Positions 32,859 through 41,960 of a stretch of DNA of 64,000 bases are shown here, one piece after another; position 1 is the first letter of the stretch, and each line of letters opens with the position of its first letter. The DNA comes from Isoetes taiwanensis (lineage: Eukaryota; Streptophyta; Lycopodiopsida; Isoetales; Isoetaceae), in NCBI GenBank assembly GCA_021234155.1, contig JAJEKV010000022.1, positions 2,356,728 through 2,420,727 on the forward strand, in the 5' to 3' direction. The position numbers and the translations under genes are program-made. Under the pieces are notes generated by a model. The model was not told the origin of the DNA, searched no databases, and saw only the letters and a program-made list of their open reading frames with translations.

Positions 32859-34649
32859 TTGCCAACTTCTCCCTTGTTGCTTTCTCCTGATGATTATGAC
32901 GATGAATATAAAGAAGCATTGCCCTTTCTCCATTGCTTTCTGGTGCTTCAAGAAGATGATCGGGCTATTCTGCTCTCTAATTTGAAGAAAATTGCTTCTC
33001 AGGTATTCTCTCTTGCAGTGCAGGAAGGCATCCTGCATGGTCTTCCCATGAATAATGGTTCACAAGAGATCTGTAATCAGTATGCAGATGACACTTTCTT
33101 GTTCTTAAAGGCTGATCAGCAGAATTTACAGAATGCCATTTCCTTGTTGGACAGTTTCTCTTTGGCTTCTGGTATCTTTGTGGGGTGGCAAAAGTGTACT
33201 GCCCTGTGGGCCCTAGACTCTCCAGTGCCGTCTACTATGGTTGCATTTCCATGGAAGGTTCTTCCTCATGGGAAGGCAACTAAGCTTCTAGGCATTCCAA
33301 TTGGTATACACCTCTCATCTGGAGACGCGTGGGATGTCATTATTAAGGGGTTGGAAAGGCATTTGTTCTGGTGGTCCATGGCTAAGTTATCCATGGCTGG
33401 TCATGTAACTGTGGCAAAGTCAGTTCTGAGTGGTACACATGTCTACATGGCATCCATCTTGCTGGCACCGCAGACAAAGATGCAGCTCATTGTTCGTACT
33501 GTCAGGAACTTCATCTGGGGTGGCACTGAAGAAGGAGCTGATGTTAAAGTTAGTTGGGCGAAGTGCATTATGCCTAAACTTTATGGGGGGCTGGGGATGA
33601 TTCACTTTCTTCTGCAGAGCAAGGTGCTGATTTCTAAGTTCATATGGCAGATTCTCAATAATGCTGATAATTCTCCAGGTCTGCGTCTCATTCACCAGTC
33701 TTTACAGATGTGCATTTCCTTTGGCTCTCCATCCATTAAGCCTCTCCTCCCATGGGCATTATTCTATCCACTTTCTCCATATCCTAATGCATTTCCTTTC
33801 CTCAAGGGGTTGCTAGCTGCTTGGGAGACTGTGCGCACTTTGTTTCAGTTCCATCCTATGGCCCGCACAGATCCTACAGCCAGTTGTTGGTGGATCCCTT
33901 TGGGTGATGGCCAGGCAGATTGTCCCCTGGTCTCTTATGTCCATCCATTGATGCAACGTCGGTGGCGAGCAGCAGGTGTGCTCATGGTATCTGCATGGTA
34001 TAATGAGACAAGATTGTTGACGTGGAATGAGTTCAAATTGAAGTTCCTTCTCCTTCGTTGGGACCGGGACATTTGGGAAAAAATAGCTACTACACTTCCT
34101 CCACACCCACAAGACGTGGCTCCCCAGCTCTGGGTGGTTCATGGCAGTGTTAAGGAGGAGCACCTGGTGCACTCGATGTATGTGATCCTGCTTCATCCTG
34201 AGGTGTTGCCTCCATTGCCAAAGTGGCCTTTAGTTATCTCTGAGCCTCATCGTAAAGCAGTCTGGCGATGGGTATGGGATAAATTGCTTCATCCTAAGCT
34301 GTCCATTTTATGGTGGCAGATCACTCATAGATGCGTGCGGGTAAACACTGTTGTTCATCGATTTCGTCCAGAAGTCTCTGTGATCTGCCCTCTTTGCATG
34401 CAGAGGGATGAGACAATTGAGCACTGCTTTTTCTTGTGTCACCATGTTCGACTTGCTTGGCAGTGGCTTCTGAGTCTTTTCCATTGTGACTTGAATAGTC
34501 AGCAGGTCCTATTATCAGTCTATCCTAGTTCTTGGGACAAGTTGGCAAAGAGGGCTTTCCACTTAGCATCTGCTTGGATCATCTGGTCCATCTGGAAGAG
34601 ACGAAATCTCCTCATCTTCAAAGCTCTTTTCAGATATGCAAGTGCTTAG
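32859..34649 (+). CDS. Chimeric LINE ORF: ORF1 start fused to ORF2 C-terminal half (596 aa)
   Basis: Codons 1-47 are the start of the host LINE's ORF1 (ILLSNLKKIAS). From codon 48 the frame enters the inserted LINE: RT with YADD (about residues 75-78), thumb region (KLLGIPIGIHLS, LSMAGHVTVAKSVL), FIWGG, then the zinc-binding zf-RVT region (WWQITHRCVRVNT, CPLCMQRDETIEHCFFLC). Palm motifs before YADD and the endonuclease are missing. The fusion is an accident of insertion, in frame by chance. Any product would lack most of the RT active site. Confidence 0.85.
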   Translation: MPTSPLLLSPDDYDDEYKEALPFLHCFLVLQEDDRAILLSNLKKIASQVFSLAVQEGILHGLPMNNGSQEICNQYADDTFLFLKADQQNLQNAISLLDSFSLASGIFVGWQKCTALWALDSPVPSTMVAFPWKVLPHGKATKLLGIPIGIHLSSGDAWDVIIKGLERHLFWWSMAKLSMAGHVTVAKSVLSGTHVYMASILLAPQTKMQLIVRTVRNFIWGGTEEGADVKVSWAKCIMPKLYGGLGMIHFLLQSKVLISKFIWQILNNADNSPGLRLIHQSLQMCISFGSPSIKPLLPWALFYPLSPYPNAFPFLKGLLAAWETVRTLFQFHPMARTDPTASCWWIPLGDGQADCPLVSYVHPLMQRRWRAAGVLMVSAWYNETRLLTWNEFKLKFLLLRWDRDIWEKIATTLPPHPQDVAPQLWVVHGSVKEEHLVHSMYVILLHPEVLPPLPKWPLVISEPHRKAVWRWVWDKLLHPKLSILWWQITHRCVRVNTVVHRFRPEVSVICPLCMQRDETIEHCFFLCHHVRLAWQWLLSLFHCDLNSQQVLLSVYPSSWDKLAKRAFHLASAWIIWSIWKRRNLLIFKALFRYASA

Positions 34650-34899
34650 CGATGCCCGTAATCGCATTGTGAAGGCGTACAAGTGTTCTTCCTTAAAGGA
34701 TGACATCAAAAGTGTCATTTGGGAGCAATATCTTCAGACCTACTCACAGCAAACAGTTGTGCTCATAGTGATCTGTGTTCTCTGCTTTTCTATGTTATGT
34801 ACGTGGTGGGTAGTGTTGCTCTAGTGGATATCTTCTCCACTGGGTTTTGAGTCCCCCATGTACTCTTTGTATTCTTTTGAGTAATAAAGGTCCATGCTC

Positions 34900-34930
<31 letters not shown>
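33000..34930 (+). mobile_element. Inserted 5'-truncated LINE with poly(A) and 12-bp TSD
   Basis: AAAATTGCTTCT precedes the insertion (ends 32999) and recurs at the end of the A-tail (34919-34930). The insert covers the RT end, the zf-RVT region, a small downstream ORF and a tail with TTGAGTAATAAAGG before about 30 A. Its last 130 bp are also found inverted at 24510-24646. Confidence 0.9.
34636..34824 (+). CDS. LINE 3' ORF with hydrophobic C-terminus (62 aa)
   Basis: Overlaps the end of the RT ORF by 14 bases in another frame. The first 40 residues are polar (SDARNRIVKAYKCSS, IWEQYLQTYSQQ) and probably belong to ORF2 after a one-base shift. The last 20 are strongly hydrophobic (LIVICVLCFSMLCTWWVVLL), like a membrane segment. 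The LINE stub at 24.6 kb keeps the same ending with one Thr/Met change. Confidence 0.5.
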   Translation: MQVLSDARNRIVKAYKCSSLKDDIKSVIWEQYLQTYSQQTVVLIVICVLCFSMLCTWWVVLL

Positions 34931-34935
<5 letters not shown>

Positions 34936-36120
34936 CTTCTAAGATCTCTGGTTTCATTCCTTTTGGAAATTTCAGTGATCTTTCCCTGCAAAAAAAGGCT
35001 TATGGATCTATTTTCTGGTCATACCCCGTTTTATGACAATTACTTCAAAGATCCTAGCCTGCTCGGTATTGCTCCTACAATTGATCCTACCACTGGAATT
35101 CCAAAGCCTTGCATGACCTGCCAATGAAGTTAACTCCGATGCTGTATGGGAGGGGATCCTTCAACAAGAACAACCACAAATGCCCCCAAAACTCGCCACT
35201 GTTCATGGTATTCAACTAAATTCCCATATGGTTTTTGAAAAAATGAAATGTCTTTCGAACTCTGCTGTTATTTTGAAAGTTGATAAGACAGGAGTCAATA
35301 TTGCTAATTTATGGTTACATCTTTTTTTCATGCAAAAAGGCCTTTTTAATAATGTTGTTTACTGGCTAAACTATCTTTATATCATGGTTGAATGTGGAAA
35401 CCAAAGATCTGCTAGTTTTCTGCTTCACAAGTGGTACAATGGTATATGAGATCTTTCATATAGCCTTCATTAAATGAAACCCAAAGCTCTCAATCTCTGA
35501 TCTTAATAACTTTTGTGTGGCTTCTACATCCCTTTATAGCCTTAGCCCAATCTATTGGAATGAGGACTCTTTTAAAACTCCTTTCAATACCATTGGTACC
35601 TACATCTCCATTGTTTATGATCGATACAAACCTCTAGTAGACTATATCCAACTGGATCTATCCAAAGAAATTCCTTCATTTATACCCTTTACTGATTGTT
35701 TTGGCCAAAAAGCTGTTCTAGATATAAGATGGGTTGGCTTACCTTCAAATTGCACTAAATGATGTTCTAGACATTTTTAATATGCAGATTGCAAAATAGA
35801 TGTGAACAATGATGTTTTGAAGGAAAAGGAAGCTCTAACGGACTCACTGGCAGGACTTTATAACATTGTCATTGGGAAAGATCCATTAGTCCCATGGACT
35901 AGAGTTAATGGCAGTGCAAAAAGAATTGCAAGAAGAAAAATGGAGAGAAAGAGCAGCAAAAATATCCACTATTACAAAGGAATGGTGCTTTTACAACTAC
36001 TTCTTCAACTACAACTCAATTAATAGATGCTGAAAGATATAAGCTGAAGGGTAAGGCAAAGGTTGGTTATGAGAAAGATCACATCTTAGATCTTCATTCT
36101 ACTCTCACACTGACCCCAAT

Positions 36121-37730
36121 TTTTGGTCCACAGTTGTTTTTTACTTGTACGGAAGTGTTGTTTTATGGCAAAAACAACACCAAAATGGCCCCAAAAGTCC
36201 ACGTGGCCCGTTTATCCGGCTTTGCACAAAGAGACAATGGTTTTTTGGCAGAAAGTTTCCACGGTGGTCTTTTGGCCTTTTTTGTCAACGTGTCCTTTTT
36301 TTTCACTATTGTTTTTATCAGTTTTTTTCTACGTGTGGTTTTTTTGTCACTGTTGTTTTTGTAAGAAGTCATACGTTGTTTTTTTTGAAAAGTACACGCG
36401 TAGATTTACATATTACTATGAATGAAGAAGCAAAAAAATAAATCTTTTTCTCTTTTTCTATGCGTTTTGTTTTTTTCCTCTACTTGTAGTTTTTAAAAGT
36501 TGTCATTGTTTTCTTAGAGAAAGATGTGTAGTTTTTAAAGAAATCCACAATGCATTTAAAAATAATTACTATTTTCAAATATTGTTTTCCTCAATATTAT
36601 ATGTAGCTATTAAAAAGTAGACACGTTATTTCTTAAATTAGTTGTTTCCAAGTGTTGTTTTTGCAAGAATTTCAAATATTATTTTCCTCAATAGTATATG
36701 TAGCTATTAGAAAGTAGACACGTTATTTCTTAAATTAGTTGTTTCCAAGCATTGTTTTTGCAAGAAAATCAAATAAAATATCTGTGGACTTTTTTTACGT
36801 TTTCAAAAACAACATGTTTGGTTTACACGTAGACATGTTTCTAAGCAATCAAATCGTGGCACGTGGCACTCATTCTTTATATGTGGATTTTTTTAACCAA
36901 TCAAACATTGACACGTGGCACCCACATTCTTTAAAAAAAAAAACCGCTTCTACTTTTTTTTTCCTAGTGATAATTTCAATCTGCAAAATATAGAGCACAC
37001 AACATTTGAATGCAAACACAAACAAAATGAATACAGCCTTTTAGGGAAGGCTTTAAGAATCAAACCCAAACATTAAGACATATTATGATTATGATATTAT
37101 TAGATTGCAATATAAATTTTAGATTTACATTGAAACATTCAATGGGTAAAACTCAATGAGTAAAACTCATATTTGATTAATGGTTAAAGGTTCAGAACAA
37201 TTAAATCAAAACATTAAATCAAAACATGAGATTATTATAATTTGAAAACACTGTAGCCCGGGTATTGACTCGGTTACTGTAGCACAGAATGGGGTTCGAT
37301 CCGACCATCTTATATGTGCTATTTTCCCATGGAGTAGGTCCTCCAAAAGATGCCAAAGACGTGATATACGGTTGCTTCCAATCTTATGAGCAACCCAACC
37401 CATAAGTAACTAGCTAGAGGCAGTGACCTTGAAGCTTCTACCACAAAAATGTATGACAGGAAAAGGCAAACCAGCATATCCTTCCTTGCAGCCATGAGTG
37501 AATTTATTCTGTGATAAAAAAGAGTTGCATTGATTCAAAAATAATAGATGATGCAAAACTAAAATAGACTAAAATATCTTTTGCAAAACAGAAAGCAAAG
37601 GAGCTAAGGAGGCCGAGATTTGCCTAAGACAATGCTATGCTAAGTCATAGCCAGTTCATAATGAATCAAAGTCCATGAAAGCATATTACCTTAAATCTTG
37701 CTAAGAGATGAACACTGACTGTGTAACCTG
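36121..37730. other. T-rich, CACGTGGC-containing region; no gene
   Basis: GTGTTGTTTT-ATGGC-AAAAACAACAC (36156-36181) is a small hairpin. CACGTGGC-type phrases recur near 36200, 36860 and 36912, and GTTTTTGTTGT-like runs dominate. It directly truncates the LINE ORF1, so it may be another insertion. From 37000 to 37730 nothing is recognised. Confidence 0.4.
36574..36767. repeat. 97-bp tandem duplication
   Basis: TTCAAATATTRTTTTCCTCA starts at 36574 and again at 36671; the copies share TATGTAGCTATTARAAAGTA and ACACGTTATTTCTTAAATTA. Confidence 0.9.
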
Positions 37731-37739
37731 TATATCATA

Positions 37740-39295
37740 GGGTAGTCTTCGTTATACAGCGCCCCCCCCTGACGTGGACAAAAATTGCCACGCAAGCCGT
37801 CCGCTCCGTCAATTTTTTGTCGTCCGTGAACAAATATTGCATCCGCCCGTTGTCTAACAACATTTTTAATGCTCTAGTCGTTGCTATAACAGTTCCAGAT
37901 CCGATGACCTGCTCTCCGAAACATCCTCCTTATCCGATTACCTGCTCTCGAAAACCTGTAAATATCAAAATGGACAGCAGTTCTTCAGTGTTCTTGAGTT
38001 TCTTCAGCAGTTCTTCAGGGTTCTTGAGGTTCTTGAGCAGTTCTTCAGAGTTCTTGAGGATCATCGGCATACAGACAGCATTGTCAAATGGGTGGATGTA
38101 GAACAGAGGATTTCAACAATGTCCGAGCTGATTTTGAAGACCTCAAGTAAGAATGATTCAATTTCTTTGTTTTTGGATTTGGGTTTACTGCCATATAGAA
38201 GGGAATGTGAGAAATGCCAGAAATCTATGAAATTAAGAACAGATAATGCAGGCACTAGGGATGGTAAGAAATGGAAATGTAAAGGAAAGAGGTGCAATTT
38301 TACTTGCAGTCTTCGTAAAAATACTTGGTTTGCAGGCAGCCGCTTGACATTGTCTCAAATCTTGAGACTCATCTATTGTTGGTCCATCCAAATGCCTCAA
38401 GATCGTGCTAAGATTGAATGTGGAATAAAAACAGATGAAACAATGGTCAATTGGTACAATTATTGCAGGGATATCTGTAGCATTGCAATACAAAAACAAA
38501 ATCAGATCATTGGTGGCCCAGGCAAAGTGGTTGAGATTGATGAAAGCAAGTTCGGTAAAAGAAAATACAATAGAGGAAGAAGAGTAGAAGGGCAATGGGT
38601 ATTTGGTGGCATAGAACGCAATTTTTTAAGTAACATGTTCATGGTTCCAGTTGCAGATCGTACAAAAGATACTCTCACGAACATTATTTTTGAATATGTG
38701 GCTCCAGGAAGTATCATTTATAGTGACTGTTGGGCAAGATACGATACAGAATGGTTGTCTCAGCTTGAATATGAGCATTACACAGTTAATCATAGCCTGC
38801 ATTTCAAGGATCCTGAAACAGGTGTTCACACCAACAGAATTGAGAGCATTTGGGGCGCAGTGAAGCGCTCTCTTCCAAGATATGGAACTGTGAAGGCACA
38901 CTATGAGTCGTATTTCTTGGAGTACATGTGGAGAAAGAAATTTCTAGCAAGGAAGGAGGATGCTTTCAATATGTTTGTAAGTCATGTGAAATTGTATAGC
39001 AGTGAACTTGCAAATGGGCCATAAGAAGCATGATAACAATCTTTTGATCAGAAAGATCTTCTTTCTCTGTAAAAATCTTGTTTTCTGCTGTCTTTTGATC
39101 ACAAACATCTTCTTTCGTCTTTAAAAATCGGGTTTATTACTGTTTTCTTCATTCTGTTTTCTCTGTGTCACTGTTTCTGTCGGCCAAAAAGTTTGTGAAC
39201 AAAACATTTGTCTGCCGTTGCCCGCCGTCCGTGAGTTTTTTTATGCCCGCGTGGCATTTTTGTCCACGTCGGGGGACAGATAACGAAGGTGACCC
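37740..39295 (+). mobile_element. Complete Merlin-type DNA transposon
   Basis: Outer ends are GGGTAGTCTTCGTTA (37740) and, inverted, GGGTCACCTTCGTTA (39295 leftward). The TIRs continue with GACGTGGACAAAAATTGCC / GACGTGGACAAAAATGCC inside short C-rich indels, about 47-54 bp in all. TATATCATA flanks both sides (37731-37739, 39296-39304), a perfect 9-bp TSD; Merlin elements make 8-9 bp duplications. The single ORF inside is an intact Merlin/IS1016-type transposase. Total length is 1556 bp. All parts needed for an autonomous element are visible. Confidence 0.95.
38092..39024 (+). CDS. Merlin transposase (ISXO2/IS1016-like DDE), 310 aa
   Basis: The N-terminus has a zinc-ribbon-like Cys set (C39, C42, C63, C68, C72: CEKCQKS...KWKCKGKRCNFTC), followed by a helix-rich DNA-binding region. 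The catalytic core shows Asp150 (VVEIDESKFGKRK), Asp212 (IIYSDCWARY) and Glu251 (HTNRIESIWGAVKR), the DDE triad of the family, with GQWVFGGIER between the first two. It catalyses cut-and-paste movement at the TIRs. No stop or frameshift; length is normal for the family. Start at ATG 38092; an alternative ATG lies at 38119. Upstream, 37978-38060 has an imperfect GCAGTTCTTCAG-GTTCTTGAG repeat. Confidence 0.93.
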   Translation: MDVEQRISTMSELILKTSSKNDSISLFLDLGLLPYRRECEKCQKSMKLRTDNAGTRDGKKWKCKGKRCNFTCSLRKNTWFAGSRLTLSQILRLIYCWSIQMPQDRAKIECGIKTDETMVNWYNYCRDICSIAIQKQNQIIGGPGKVVEIDESKFGKRKYNRGRRVEGQWVFGGIERNFLSNMFMVPVADRTKDTLTNIIFEYVAPGSIIYSDCWARYDTEWLSQLEYEHYTVNHSLHFKDPETGVHTNRIESIWGAVKRSLPRYGTVKAHYESYFLEYMWRKKFLARKEDAFNMFVSHVKLYSSELANGP

Positions 39296-39304
39296 TATAT
39301 CATA

Positions 39305-40499
39305 TACGGAGATGAGATTACTTTTAAAGAATACCAATGCCATTAAAAGGGCATATTGAAAGCATTGAAAATAGAGAAAACCTTCATTTAGGCATTTGCC
39401 ATAGGGCCGAAATCACCCTTGTGCCAAGCTCCCTGTCATTCTTCATTCAGCTTCATGGTAGAGTAGCCCAACTGCAGAAGCACATAGCAGAAATAGATTC
39501 GGCCAACATGGGTAGAGTAGCCCACAGCAGAAGCATATTCGGCCAAAAGAAAAGCATAGGTGGATTGAGAAAGCAGACAAGAGAGAAACATGGCAAACAC
39601 AGAGGTTGCAGCAGATTCGGCCAAGAAACAAGAAAGATTCGGCCAAGAAGCGTTTTGAAGCGTAAGCGATTCGACCAAGAAGCGTATGTAGTGATTCAGC
39701 CAACAAGCGAAGTAGATTCGCCAAGAAACAATAAAAACATGGCAAACAGGGCCTAGAACATGCCATGAGCTCCTAGAACAAAGGTTGATCACCTAGAACA
39801 AAGTTCGCGAAGCTCACCATCGCCATCGCCATAGCCATGCTGAACTTTGCCATCGCCATAGCTGGAAGGAGCAGAAAACAGAATCGCCATAGTTGCAGCA
39901 CAAGAAAAGCGGGAAAGAAGGGAAAGAAACACAAAATGGCCCCAACCAATAGGATGATACGACTTGGATCAAAATCCAGGCCGTTCATCTCGGCCCATCT
40001 CGGCCGTTGAATTGTTTCACATTTTTTAATTTTACTTAATTTGCATGGTTCCTAAATGTGCTAAACAATATGCATGGTTCCTAAATGTACTATATAATTT
40101 AGGAAGGCCATTGTAGGGGATAATGCTGTTGCGGTGCCTCCAGCTGAGGCAGAGGGCCGTGAGCCCTCTGTGGTGGCACCGCCGAAGCATCTTGCCATGC
40201 AATGGCCCGAAGCATATAAATTATGGTTTATTTTTTTGACAAACATAAAAAGGGACAGGTGTAATAACTTCAGTTGAGCACTATGTTTTTGGCGGGAATC
40301 GCCTCCTCCGGAACATATGCTCCCATTTGGCTCACCATTATTCCACAAAAGTTTGTAAATACTAGGCAAAATGATCTATGTAACCTGCCAAGTTTCTAGC
40401 ACTTGATTTGTCGAAATTATTAGGATACATCACTCCACCAGGGTTGACTATTTTATAGTCAAATATGGGATCTTAGATAGTAAGTACCCCATAATCTAC
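39305..40499. other. No confirmed gene; GATTCGGCCAA motif cluster
   Basis: Between 39495 and 39730, ATTCGGCCAA (or ATTCGACCAA, ATTCAGCCAA, ATTCG-CCAA) recurs about eight times at irregular spacing, with GTAGAGTAGCCCA twice upstream. From 39800 to 39870 CCATCGCCATAGC repeats. A 139-codon ORF spans the cluster but looks repeat-derived. Confidence 0.45.
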
Positions 40500-40740
40500 A
40501 AAAGTTGGCATGGAATATGATGATGTGGCACTTCAAGCGGTGACATGTCATGCCAAGAGTACGCAAGACCAACTTTGACTATGCAAAAAATGAAGTGATG
40601 TACAACTTTTGCTTTCCATGGGTGATGCGACAATTTTTGGCTGACATGGCAAGATATGAATGACATGGACTTGATGACTAGGTTTCTTGTAAGAAATATG
40701 ATGACTTTTTAGGATGTTTATATAGGAATTTGGCAAGGAA
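40500..40740 (+). repeat. Repeat unit A, diverged copy
   Basis: GCGGTGACATGTCATGCCAAG, GGGTGATGCGACAATTTTTGGCTGACATGG and GTAAGAAATATGATGAC correspond in order to 41970-42183 and, inverted, to 44775-44990. Confidence 0.75.
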
Positions 40741-41449
40741 TATGTTTCGAAAGAGTTAAAAATAACTAGTAAAATCTTATTTTCGAAGTTGCCATGTCAT
40801 TGCCACATCATTCCAGGACCAAACATTCATTACGCAATATAGCAGAACCAACTTTTATTTATTAACAATTATCATGGCTCAACCTACACTACCATGTTTG
40901 CCCCTTTGAGCAACAAAATCTCATGAAGTTTGTTCAATCTCAGATGGCTTGAAGATATCATTAAGGCACATTGATCAACAAGCCATAATTCAAAATTGGC
41001 GGTTTGAGCTAGAGAGTTGAATATATGAACAAAAGTTGGTTGAAAACCTAATACGTTTGAAAAAAACTTGATTGAAGATTGAAAGACCATGCGCCTTTCT
41101 CCATGCAAAGTGGTGTCAATTTATAAAAAGCCCCACATGTCAACCCCGGCCATGGTGGACATGGTGAGAACCTCCAATTTACTTAAGCTAATCATTCTTT
41201 TTTGAAAAACAAAAGCTCGAACCAAAAGGGTTTACTTTTGTGATATTTACCATATGATTGGCATTACAGATTGTTAAACAATACATTTGTTTGGCGATGG
41301 ATGCACATTGAACAGTCTTTGTGAAGTGTTGTTTACTGAACATGTACTTACTAGTAAACCAGGCGTTTTAAAGTTATGAACTTTATCTGACCGTAGTCGT
41401 AGCAAGAATATAATCGAAGAAGAAATGCAAACGCCTAATGTGGCGAGAT
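40741..41449. other. No recognised gene
   Basis: AT-rich, short ORFs only. Confidence 0.4.
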
Positions 41450-41660
41450 TCTCGCGCAGACTTTTGGGGCGAGCTACTTTGGGGGGGGTTAGCATCAACA
41501 CTCTCCCTCTACGTGATCATAAGGTGAAAGGGACAAGTCGAATCTAACTAGGATATGACCTTCGAAACGTAAACCATATGTGTTGTTAGGTTCTTGAAGG
41601 GTTTACGTTATGGAGCTCGAGATTTGGTCGTTTCCATTGGGATACAGTCGAGATGTTGTA
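41450..41660 (+). repeat. Diverged fragment of the palindrome arm
   Basis: ATCAACACTCTCCCTCTACG, GAATCTAACTAGGATATGAC and GGGTTTACGTTATGGAG correspond to 43420-43550 in the same order. An older copy of the same repeat family. Confidence 0.7.
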
Positions 41661-41697
41661 GCTGAAAATGTGAGGCAGCTCTTCTATCAGACCCAAT

Positions 41698-41960
<263 letters not shown>

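Larger units (their letters stand above)
32519..36120 (+). mobile_element. LINE (host copy) interrupted by a second LINE
   Basis: The pieces 32519-32999 and 34919-36120 read as one degenerate LINE 5' region. First comes an ORF0-like segment (IIESWLEEFVGDKN, RVHCDWSDHHIYVKVFSP, about 32610-32725), then the ORF1 start (32859). After the inserted LINE, ORF1 resumes at IASKISGFIPFGNFS. It continues in shifted frames (GIQLNSHMVFEKMKCLSNSA near 35210; SPIYWNEDSFKTPFNTIGTY and IRWVGLPSNC near 35530-35760; WTRVNGSAKRIARRK near 35900). The same blocks occur in order in the LINE at 45.6-53.6 kb. ORF2 is absent: the copy stops near 36120. Confidence 0.8.

Noticed and set aside
37250-37320. B-box-like GGGGTTCGATCC suggesting a SINE or tRNA
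   Set aside because: No A box at proper spacing, no tail or TSD.
39337-39756. 139-codon ORF downstream of Merlin
   Set aside because: It spans the GATTCGGCCAA motif cluster; basic low-complexity product, outside the Merlin TIRs.
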